Positions 13,267 through 18,904 of a stretch of 18,904 nt of DNA are shown piece after piece (position 1 is the stretch's first letter; every line of letters starts with the position of its first letter). A program made the translations under genes and the position numbers. The stretch is from CAYXVB01 sp964467785 (GTDB taxonomy: Bacteria; Bdellovibrionota; UBA1018), in contig CAYXVB010000065.1 of the NCBI GenBank assembly GCA_964467785.1, positions 1-18,904 on the forward strand, in the 5' to 3' direction. Under the pieces are notes generated by a model. The model was not told the origin of the DNA, ran no database searches, and saw nothing but the letters and a program-made list of their open reading frames with translations.

Positions 13267-15211
13267 ATCTCGCTTCGGCGACCTGTCCTTTGGTGACCGT
13301 CAATATTTTGAGCTCGTGATAAAGCTCGCCATCCTTATAAGAGATGATTCCGCTCGCCCCAGGGAAGCCTTTGACCTTTTTGAGCTGGGCCAACAGGTCG
13401 GACCTGCGGTCGGAGCGGCTTTCAGCCAGAGCGCGGGAGAGCACCAGGGCCGCGTCGTAGGCGATCGCGTCCATCGCGTTTGGTTCCGCGCCGAAGTTCG
13501 CCTTGTATTGATCGAAGAACTTGCGAGCAGGCGCCGCCGGCGAAGTCTTTTCATGGAGATAAAAAGCGTCCGGGAAAATCGCGCCTTCGGCGTGGTGTTG
13601 GGCGCGTGCGATCAGTTCGGGTGAGTTCCAGGCCGAGGGGCCGAGAAAACGCACCCCTTCCACGTCGCGATAGAGGAAAGTAGGGAGCACCTGACCCGCG
13701 ACTTTGGGCTCGTCTGGCACAAAGACCGCGTCGTAATCCGCGATCGGCTTGAGCGAGTAGAACTGCTCAGTCTTGCGCGTGCGCTTCTTGATCTGGTTGG
13801 CTTCGCGGAGGCGTGCCAGCTCCTCGATTTCACGATGACGGGCTTCGGTGTAGTACAGTCCGGAAAGCTTATCGACCGGCTGGCGGAAATCCGTTTCCCC
13901 GGGATTGTAGGTTTCCGCGCCGGTGATTTGTCCGCCATAGCTCTCGACCGCGTCCCAGAAATCGTGGGTGAATTCCTCGCCCACCTTGTCGCGCGGAGCG
14001 AGGATCGCAAAGCGCTTGAGCTTGAGCTTTTGGATCGCGTAGCGCGCGATCTCGGATGCCTGCATCTGCAGGGTCATGCCCGCGGGCAGGACGTACTCCC
14101 CCGGGGTGCCGGCCTGGCGAGCCAGCGAAAGTAGTGGCACGCCCAGTTCCTGCGCGCGCTTGGTCACCGCATCGATCCCCTTGGTCAGCAGTGGGCCGAT
14201 GACCGCGATCACGTGGTGTTCCTTGACCAGGCGCTCGAGGGCCTTGATGGTCTGCTCGGCGTCGTCGCCGCTGTCCTCGATGGCCAGCGTGATCTTGGAT
14301 TCGGGGCCGCCTTCGTCAAACATCCGGAAGGCCATCTCGATCGCCTGAAGGTTGCGGTTGCCGAACTTGGCGAACTTGCCCTTGAGCGGCAAAAGGACGC
14401 CCACCGCCGCTGGGTCGGCCGGAGCGGAGTTTTCCTTGGCGCGACTCAAGGACTGCGCCTGAGCGAGTAGCTCGCTCTGTGGGAACCGGACCATCAGTGT
14501 TTGAAGATGGATCTCCGCCTTGCTGGCCTCGCCCGCGTTCAGCTCCTGCGAGGCCAGCCGCAGCAGCACGTGATCGAGCAGGGGCGAGTCCTCGAAATCC
14601 TTGTAGAGGTTTTCGAGCGGAGTGGTGCCTTGGATATCCTTGAGCAGAGATTCCAGTGGGTTGGCCATCACGCTCCGCTGTTCCTGCAGCTTGGTCGGAT
14701 CGACCAACCGGGAGGCGTTCAGCACTTCGCGTGCGCCTTCGTAAGCAAGGCCACGGCGGGCAAAGATTCCGGCCTTGAGCAGATGAAGCTTGAACTGGTT
14801 GTCCTTGTCGAGGGCCTGCAAGTCGATCGCGCCCAGGGTGCGCTCGGCTTCGGCGAGTTGGCCCGCCTCAAGCTGCGCTTTGGCCAAATTGTAACGGACG
14901 AAGTGCGGGAAGTTGCGGTTTCCAGGTGAGCCGGTCTCGATCGCCCGCGTGAAATGGATGATGGCCTCGGCCGGTTTACGCGCGGCAAGGTAGTAGAGGC
15001 CAAGCAGGTTCTCGGTCTGGCCGATCCAGGCGCTGTTGGGGTAACGGCGCTCAAATTCCTCGATCTTGCGTCGAGTGCCTTCGTACTCCCCTTTGGAGTA
15101 CAGTTCGCGGATTTCTTGGAAATCCTTGTCATCGCTGTCGGTGATCGCGGCATTGGCCGGAACGGCGAGAAACAGCAGCGAAAGGCAGACAAAAGTCGAA
15201 GCGGATTTCAT
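13265..15211 (-). CDS. Exported TPR plus type-1 periplasmic-binding-protein fusion, LpoA-like
   Basis: The 648-residue protein has a Sec signal peptide (MKSASTFVCLSLLFLAVPANA, cut near residue 21). A TPR-like solenoid follows (about 28-255, e.g. YSKGEYEGTRRKIEEFERRYP and LLGLYYLAARKPAEAI), then a short Ala/Pro linker. From about 268 there is a periplasmic-binding-protein type 1 domain starting AVGVLLPLKGKFAKFGNRNLQAIEMAF. This architecture matches LpoA, the outer-membrane activator of penicillin-binding protein 1A, and related LivK-type proteins. Unlike E. coli LpoA there is no lipobox cysteine after the signal, so it should be soluble in the periplasm. A Lys/Arg-rich insert (REANQIKKRTRKTEQF) sits in the C-terminal domain. 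ATG 15211 has no good ribosome site. The role (cell-wall synthase activation or solute sensing) is unproven. Confidence 0.75.
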   Translation of the reverse strand: MKSASTFVCLSLLFLAVPANAAITDSDDKDFQEIRELYSKGEYEGTRRKIEEFERRYPNSAWIGQTENLLGLYYLAARKPAEAIIHFTRAIETGSPGNRNFPHFVRYNLAKAQLEAGQLAEAERTLGAIDLQALDKDNQFKLHLLKAGIFARRGLAYEGAREVLNASRLVDPTKLQEQRSVMANPLESLLKDIQGTTPLENLYKDFEDSPLLDHVLLRLASQELNAGEASKAEIHLQTLMVRFPQSELLAQAQSLSRAKENSAPADPAAVGVLLPLKGKFAKFGNRNLQAIEMAFRMFDEGGPESKITLAIEDSGDDAEQTIKALERLVKEHHVIAVIGPLLTKGIDAVTKRAQELGVPLLSLARQAGTPGEYVLPAGMTLQMQASEIARYAIQKLKLKRFAILAPRDKVGEEFTHDFWDAVESYGGQITGAETYNPGETDFRQPVDKLSGLYYTEARHREIEELARLREANQIKKRTRKTEQFYSLKPIADYDAVFVPDEPKVAGQVLPTFLYRDVEGVRFLGPSAWNSPELIARAQHHAEGAIFPDAFYLHEKTSPAAPARKFFDQYKANFGAEPNAMDAIAYDAALVLSRALAESRSDRRSDLLAQLKKVKGFPGASGIISYKDGELYHELKILTVTKGQVAEAR

Positions 15212-15222
15212 GGGACTATCAT

Positions 15223-15250
15223 GATGCGATGAAAGGGTTTTTTTCGCATC
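15223..15250 (-). repeat. Inverted repeat in the leader of the LpoA-like gene
   Basis: GATGCGA (15223-15229) and TCGCATC (15244-15250) are perfectly complementary 7-base arms around a 14-base loop holding a seven-base T/A run. The repeat ends 11 bases before the start codon and may cover the translation start region or act as an operator. Confidence 0.45.
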
Positions 15251-15262
15251 TGGAAATTGAAG

Positions 15263-15304
15263 AGCCCCGATCTCCGCGGGGGGGGGGGGAGGGAGATCGG
15301 GGCT
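15263..15304. terminator. Strong 13-bp stem-loop with a G12 tract in the loop
   Basis: AGCCCCGATCTCC (15263-15275) and GGAGATCGGGGCT (15292-15304) form a perfect 13-bp stem. The 16-base loop contains twelve consecutive G (15278-15289) on the plus strand. It lies between the metallopeptidase stop and the LpoA-like start, just after a more typical terminator, and probably acts as a second transcription block or RNA end protector. No good T tract follows on either strand. Confidence 0.55.
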
Positions 15305-15305
15305 A

Positions 15306-15332
15306 CCAAAACCGCCGATGGGGGGATCGGCG
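15306..15332 (-). terminator. Rho-independent terminator of the metallopeptidase gene
   Basis: Ten bases after the metallopeptidase stop, the minus strand reads CGCCGAT - CCCCCC - ATCGGCG followed by GTTTTGG: a perfect 7-bp GC-rich stem, 6-base loop and short T run. Confidence 0.65.
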
Positions 15333-15342
15333 TATGGGGACG

Positions 15343-16533
15343 TCAGTTGAGCGAGTCTGTCAACGTATGGAGCTCGAGGATTTCCTGAAGCTCGCGCTTG
15401 AGGGTCGCGTTATCCTGATAGCGGATTTTGCGGAGGATCACTTGATCGAGCGTGCGATCCATCTGCGGGCAATAATGCGCGGTGTTCAAGCAGGCGCCGT
15501 CAGCGTCGATCTGCCACCGGTCGCGAAGGGATTCGCTGGTGTTGTCGCCCCAGTAAGCGACCTTGTCTTCGTCATTTTCTTCCGCGCAGTAGTCGGAGAG
15601 ATTCTGGATCTTCTCGGCTAGGGCGAGGACCACGTCGACCTTGCGGGCGGAGCGGAGGCTCAGGCTGCTCGGTGCGGACACGGAGATCATGGTGATCCCC
15701 TTGTTGGTGACTTCCCGGATGGAGCTCTCGGCCCAGGTGCTCATGGGCGCGATCGAGCGGCAGATCCTGGCTGAGGACATGCCTTGATCGATGCCCTTCA
15801 CGAGATCAGTGATCCGATCGGGATTGATGACCATTTGGGAGGTCAGAGCACGAGCGTACTCGCCTGCGGCGCCGCCTTGCGGGAAGTTCAACAGGATGAT
15901 CTGCTGCAGGGTGTAGGCCTCGACTTCGTTCAGGCCGACTAGGTGGGAAACTTCGTGCGCCCACAGGCCGGTGAGCTCGGCTTCGAGGCGGCTTACGCGG
16001 AGCTTCTTCGAAAGGCGGTCAGCGCTGAAGCAGATGGTGCCCGGGGTGCTGCCGTGAATGCTCGCATCCATTTTTTGGCCTTTGTCGTCGCGGCAGGCGC
16101 CTTTAGTCAGGATTTCGGTCGGGAGCTGCTTGTAAAGGTTGCCATTGGAGTCGCGAAGCATTGCTTCAATGACGGCTTTGCCGTTCGGGAAGAGCTTGCG
16201 ATACACGCTGCGGACGTTTGCTTGGACCTGGTCGAGGTCGGAGTAGGGAACGCCGTTCGTGGGATTGGTGATGGAAATGGACTGGGCGTCGTAGTCGATG
16301 AGGCTTGGATACCGGTTGCGGATTTCCATCCCGAGGATCGCGTTCCAAAGGTTACGCACCTGGATCTGGGGGATCGATTCCTGGATTTCCTGGACCGTGG
16401 CCAAACGGTCGAAAAGGCTGTTTCCTCCACCGCTGCTTCCGTGGCCCATATTGGCTGCAAAGGCGCTGGTGGCTGAAACGCTCATCAGGCAGGCGGCGGC
16501 GAGTGCGGATTTCGATTTCTTGATCGTTTTCAT
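15343..16533 (-). CDS. Exported putative zinc metallopeptidase (HEVSH)
   Basis: This 396-residue protein is not assigned to a named family. It has a clear Sec signal peptide (MKTIKKSKSALAAACLMSVSATSAFA, cut near residue 26) and then a Gly/Ser-rich stretch. The segment WAHEVSHLVGLNEVEAY carries an HExxH zinc-binding motif (H193, E194, H197), with E203 or E205 as possible third ligand. Several cysteines (C147, C168 and others further on) could form disulfides in the periplasm or medium. It is therefore a candidate secreted metalloprotease, but HExxH alone is not proof of activity. ATG 16533 has GGAG 6 bases upstream (plus-strand CTCC at 16540-16543). It is divergent from a TIGR02147-type regulator, which is the obvious candidate controller, and is closed by tandem stem-loops. 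Confidence 0.75.
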   Translation of the reverse strand: MKTIKKSKSALAAACLMSVSATSAFAANMGHGSSGGGNSLFDRLATVQEIQESIPQIQVRNLWNAILGMEIRNRYPSLIDYDAQSISITNPTNGVPYSDLDQVQANVRSVYRKLFPNGKAVIEAMLRDSNGNLYKQLPTEILTKGACRDDKGQKMDASIHGSTPGTICFSADRLSKKLRVSRLEAELTGLWAHEVSHLVGLNEVEAYTLQQIILLNFPQGGAAGEYARALTSQMVINPDRITDLVKGIDQGMSSARICRSIAPMSTWAESSIREVTNKGITMISVSAPSSLSLRSARKVDVVLALAEKIQNLSDYCAEENDEDKVAYWGDNTSESLRDRWQIDADGACLNTAHYCPQMDRTLDQVILRKIRYQDNATLKRELQEILELHTLTDSLN

Positions 16534-16550
16534 CGGTTACTCCGTTTATC

Positions 16551-16577
16551 CTATTGGGTCGCTAATGACAAAGTTTA
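16551..16577 (-). promoter_or_regulatory. Possible flagellar sigma28-like promoter of the metallopeptidase gene
   Basis: The minus strand has TAAACTTT (plus-strand 16570-16577; 7 of 8 matches to TAAAGTTT), 11 bases, then CCCAATAG (16551-16558; 5 of 8 matches to GCCGATAA). The predicted start of transcription would fall next to the ribosome site, leaving a very short leader, which weakens the call. Confidence 0.25.
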
Positions 16578-16676
16578 TGTGCGTCGCGCCATTATGCTGA
16601 ATCCTTGGGCTGGGTTACTCTGTGGCTCGATACGTGAGGGGGATATATCTGGGATTAAGTCGCAGGTCGTTATATG

Positions 16677-16717
16677 GTTTCTTAAAAATAGACCTATTAG
16701 TTTAGTTTTTTAGAAAC
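16677..16717. repeat. AT-rich inverted repeat directly before the TIGR02147-type regulator
   Basis: Arms GTTTCTTAAAAA (16677-16688) and TTTTTTAGAAAC (16706-16717) match as an inverted repeat at 11 of 12 positions with a 17-base centre. The right arm ends 2 bases before the ATG at 16720, where no Shine-Dalgarno sequence is visible. This suits an autoregulatory operator or a translation-controlling hairpin. The region is much more AT-rich than the coding sequence around it. Confidence 0.5.
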
Positions 16718-16719
16718 TT

Positions 16720-17532
16720 ATGAAAACTGTCTTTGATTTCAAGGATTATCGAGCCTTTTTGCAGGAGTCTTTGCCTGTGGAAGGTCCCCTCCGCGGCGCC
16801 CGAAACCGTCTGGCTGACGCCCTAAATTGCCAAAAAGGCTTTATCTCCCAGGTTTTGAGCGGTCGAAGTCATTTCAGTCTCGAACATGGAATGAGGATCT
16901 GCCGGTTTCTAAATCTGGATCCGCAGGAAGAGGAGTTTTTTCTTCTGCTTCTTCACCTAGGCCGAGCGGGATCAAAGGAACTCGAAGGTTTTTATGAGCG
17001 CAGGCTCGGCGAGATCCGCGAAAAGCGCCAGGAGATCAAGGAGCGCATCAGATCCAATTCTGAACTTTCTGAGGCCGAGCAGATGACTTACTACAGCTCA
17101 TGGCATTATGCGGCGGTCCACATGTGTCTGTATTTGCCGCAGGCCAGGACCCGGGCGGCGATCACCGACCTTCTCGGTGTGTCGCCCCAGCTTTTGGCGC
17201 GCGTCCTGGATTTCTTGGTCTCAGTCGGTATCGCACGCCAAGAGGGCGACGAGTTCCTCTCCGGTCCCACGCGTTTCCACGTCTCTAAAGACTCGCCCTT
17301 TGTCTCGCGCCATCACACCAACTGGCGAATGCGCGCAATCGACTCGCTCGACGCCCCTAGCAAGCAGGATCTCCACTATTCGCTGGTGATGAGTTTGTCG
17401 CACGAGGCCGCCGAACAAATCCGGGAAATCCTATTGAAGGGAATTCAGGACATCGAACCCGTGCTCAAAGCCGCGGAAGACAAAACTATCTACGCGCTCA
17501 ACATCGACCTGTTCGGGCTAGAGCGAAGCTGA
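16720..17532 (+). CDS. TIGR02147/DUF4423-type regulator
   Basis: The 270-residue protein starts with the family hallmark FDFKDYRAFLQ (residues 5-15) and an XRE-like helix-turn-helix region, ARNRLADALNCQKGFISQVLSGR, then HFSLEHGMRICRFLNL and the QEEEFFLLLLHLGRAG block (about 26-85). A charged coiled-coil linker (about 85-120) leads to a C-terminal DUF4423-like domain with a winged-helix look (LLGVSPQLLARVLDFLVSVGIARQ). The family is expanded in Bdellovibrio relatives and Fibrobacter and is thought to regulate transcription; targets are mostly unknown. It is divergent from the putative metallopeptidase with a 186-base gap holding the shared control region, and converges with dnaJ. ATG 16720 lacks a Shine-Dalgarno sequence, suggesting leaderless or tightly controlled translation. 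Confidence 0.9.
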   Translation: MKTVFDFKDYRAFLQESLPVEGPLRGARNRLADALNCQKGFISQVLSGRSHFSLEHGMRICRFLNLDPQEEEFFLLLLHLGRAGSKELEGFYERRLGEIREKRQEIKERIRSNSELSEAEQMTYYSSWHYAAVHMCLYLPQARTRAAITDLLGVSPQLLARVLDFLVSVGIARQEGDEFLSGPTRFHVSKDSPFVSRHHTNWRMRAIDSLDAPSKQDLHYSLVMSLSHEAAEQIREILLKGIQDIEPVLKAAEDKTIYALNIDLFGLERS

Positions 17533-17556
17533 TTTCCGTGTCGCTCGTCCGAACAG
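17509..17556. terminator. Two-part stem-loop between the convergent regulator and dnaJ genes
   Basis: CTGTTCGG (17509-17516) pairs with CCGAACAG (17549-17556), and inside it GAGCGA (17521-17526) pairs with TCGCTC (17541-17546): 14 bp in total with a small internal loop and a 14-base apical loop. It spans the last codons of the regulator and reaches the dnaJ stop, so it may act as a bidirectional terminator, although no T tract follows. Confidence 0.45.
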
Positions 17557-17557
17557 C

Positions 17558-18712
17558 TCAGCCGAAGATGTTCTTCACCTTCTCAAAGAAGTTGTGATGC
17601 ATCGGATGGGCGGACTCAGCGCCGCTCTCCTCGAACTTGCGCAGCAGGTCCTTCTGTTCGCCGTTGAGCTTGCTCGGCACTTCGACGATCACGCGGACAA
17701 GTTGGTCGCCGCGGCCGTAGGAACCGAGCCGCACCAGACCCTTGGCCTTGAGGCGGAAGATCTTGTGGGACTGCGTGCCCGCGGGGATCTTGAGCTTCAC
17801 CTTGCCTTCGATCGTCGGCACCTCGATTTCGGCTCCGAGCGCGGCCTGGATGAAGGTGATCGGCACTTCGCAGATCACGTCGGCTTCCTCGCGGGTGAAG
17901 AAGTCGTGCGCTAGGATGTTGATTTGGACGTAGAGGTCGCCTGGCATTCCGCCGCGCTCGCCCGCTTCGCCCTCGCCCGTGAGCTTGAGACGCTGGCCGG
18001 TATCTACGCCGGCGGGGATCTTGACCGCGATCTGCGTGCGTTTCTTAATCGCGCCCGAACCGTGGCAGCTGGCGCAGGGATTCGGAATGGTCTGACCTGA
18101 GCCGTTACAGCGTGGACAGGGGCGGGTGATCGCGAAGAAACCTTGTTGGAAGCTCACCTCGCCCTGGCCGCCGCATTGCTGGCAGGTCTCCGGCTGGGTC
18201 CCCGGCTTGGCGCCGGTGCCGGTGCAGGTCTCGCACTTGACGGTCTTGGGAACCGTGATGACCTTCTCGGCGCCGAACGCGGCTTCCTCAAAAGTGATAT
18301 CGACGGTTGTCTTGAGGTCCGCGCCATCGCGTCCCCGACGCCGTGCTCGTCCGCGGGCGCCACCCGCGCCACCCGCGCCGAACAGATCTCCGAAGATGTC
18401 CCCGAAGATGTCGTTCATCGTCGCGCCGCCGGCAAAACCGCCCTGGCCGAAGTCAAAGCCGCCCATGTTCGGCCCGCCCGCGGCACCCGCGTTGGCGGCA
18501 TGCCCGAACTGGTCGTACATCTGCTTCTTCTTCGGATCCGAAAGCACCTCGTACGCCTCGGAGATCTCTTTGAAGCGTTCCTCCGCTTTCTTGTCGCCCG
18601 GGTTCTTGTCCGGGTGATACTGAATGGCGAGCTTTCGGTAGGCTTTCTTGAGCTCCTCGGGCTGAGCGGTTTTGCTCACCCCGAGGAGTTCATAATAGTC
18701 GCGTTTAGACAT
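17558..18712 (-). CDS. dnaJ: Chaperone protein DnaJ (Hsp40)
   Basis: DnaJ binds unfolded proteins and stimulates the ATPase of DnaK. The 384 residues show the full type I layout. The J domain (1-70) has HPD at 33-35. A Gly/Phe-rich region (about 75-120) ends in a basic RGRARRRGR stretch. Four zinc-finger repeats of CxxCxGxG type follow (C160/C163, C177/C180, C199/C202, C213/C216), then the C-terminal substrate-binding domains with the usual PAGVDTGQRLKLTGEGE segment. ATG 18712 has AAGGTGA about 9 bases upstream. It lies 78 bases downstream of dnaK on the same strand. Confidence 0.98.
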   Translation of the reverse strand: MSKRDYYELLGVSKTAQPEELKKAYRKLAIQYHPDKNPGDKKAEERFKEISEAYEVLSDPKKKQMYDQFGHAANAGAAGGPNMGGFDFGQGGFAGGATMNDIFGDIFGDLFGAGGAGGARGRARRRGRDGADLKTTVDITFEEAAFGAEKVITVPKTVKCETCTGTGAKPGTQPETCQQCGGQGEVSFQQGFFAITRPCPRCNGSGQTIPNPCASCHGSGAIKKRTQIAVKIPAGVDTGQRLKLTGEGEAGERGGMPGDLYVQINILAHDFFTREEADVICEVPITFIQAALGAEIEVPTIEGKVKLKIPAGTQSHKIFRLKAKGLVRLGSYGRGDQLVRVIVEVPSKLNGEQKDLLRKFEESGAESAHPMHHNFFEKVKNIFG

Positions 18713-18744
18713 AGGAGTCGGTCACCTTCATAGCCTGGCTTTTG

Positions 18745-18766
18745 GCGCGGCATTCGATGCCGACGC
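18745..18766 (-). repeat. Stem-loop in the dnaK-dnaJ gap
   Basis: On the minus strand GCG-T-CGGCAT - CGA - ATGCCG-CGC forms a 9-bp stem with one bulged base and a 3-base loop. It sits between the dnaK stop and the dnaJ start and has no T tract, so it may tune dnaJ levels by partial termination or mRNA stability. Confidence 0.45.
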
Positions 18767-18790
18767 GCGGGTCATCTCGGAATTCTCAGG

Positions 18791-18904
18791 TTAGACTTCT
18801 TTGAAGTCCGCGTCGATGACGTCGTCGTCCTTATTGCCTTGGCCGCCTTTGCCTTCCTTCTTCTCGGAGGAGGCTTGGTCGGAGTGACCATTGCCACCCG
18901 CTTG
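18791..18904 (-). CDS. dnaK: Chaperone protein DnaK, C-terminal end
   Basis: Only the last 37 codons and the TAA stop are inside the window. They encode a Gly/Lys/Ser-rich flexible tail ending in DDDVIDADFKEV, the conserved C-terminus of DnaK (Hsp70), which contributes to co-chaperone contact. The placement just upstream of dnaJ on the same strand confirms the call. The ATPase and substrate-binding domains lie outside the window. Confidence 0.93.
   Translation of the reverse strand, partial: QAGGNGHSDQASSEKKEGKGGQGNKDDDVIDADFKEV

Noticed and set aside
15278..15289. G12 tract as a phase-variable coding switch
   Set aside because: It lies in the loop of a noncoding stem-loop between genes and is not within or immediately before a reading frame.
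1..18904. tRNA genes, rRNA, CRISPR arrays, insertion sequences, phage genes
   Set aside because: No cloverleaf-like segments, spaced identical repeats, transposase/integrase motifs or terminal inverted repeats were seen.

Overview
The window looks like a chromosomal segment of a flagellated, diderm (Gram-negative) bacterium with a GC-rich genome, most likely a member of the Bdellovibrionota or a related deltaproteobacterial lineage. The pointers are a TIGR02147/DUF4423-type regulator (a family I know mainly from Bdellovibrio relatives and Fibrobacter), a fliD-fliS operon, Sec signal peptides on several predicted periplasmic or secreted proteins, and the dnaK-dnaJ order. This assignment is inference from gene content. 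One run of ten Ns (8273-8282) shows a draft or scaffolded assembly.

Layout. 1-537 (+) is the 3' end of a renalase-like FAD oxidoreductase. 583-3244 (-) is nadK followed by recN, with 22 bases between them. rarA (3319-4659, +) is divergent from nadK. 4722-5030 (-) encodes a small exported protein of unknown function. 5114-11136 (-) is a tightly packed seven-gene flagellar operon: fliD, fliS, a FliT/FlgN-like helical protein, a TPR protein (interrupted by the N gap), a small protein, a large GT9 (heptosyltransferase-type) glycosyltransferase with an extra C-terminal region, and a small protein of unknown function. Most junctions in its second half are overlapping stop/start pairs. A good sigma70-type promoter lies upstream of fliD.

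11304-13202 (-) is an exported phospholipase D/Nuc-superfamily protein with two HKD motifs. 13265-15211 (-) is an exported TPR plus type-1 periplasmic-binding-protein fusion resembling LpoA, but without a lipobox. 15343-16533 (-) is an exported HEVSH putative metallopeptidase, divergent from a TIGR02147-type regulator (16720-17532, +). The regulator converges on dnaJ (17558-18712, -). The C-terminal codons of dnaK (18791-18904, -) close the window.

The housekeeping genes (recN, nadK, rarA, dnaKJ) are ordinary. The parts worth attention are the GT9/TPR module inside the fliDS operon, which suggests protein glycosylation tied to filament assembly; the run of exported envelope proteins between fliD and the regulator; and a set of strong inverted repeats in the short intergenic gaps (13210-13234, 15223-15332, 16677-16717, 17509-17556, 18745-18766). 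No tRNA, rRNA, insertion sequence, phage gene or CRISPR array was seen.
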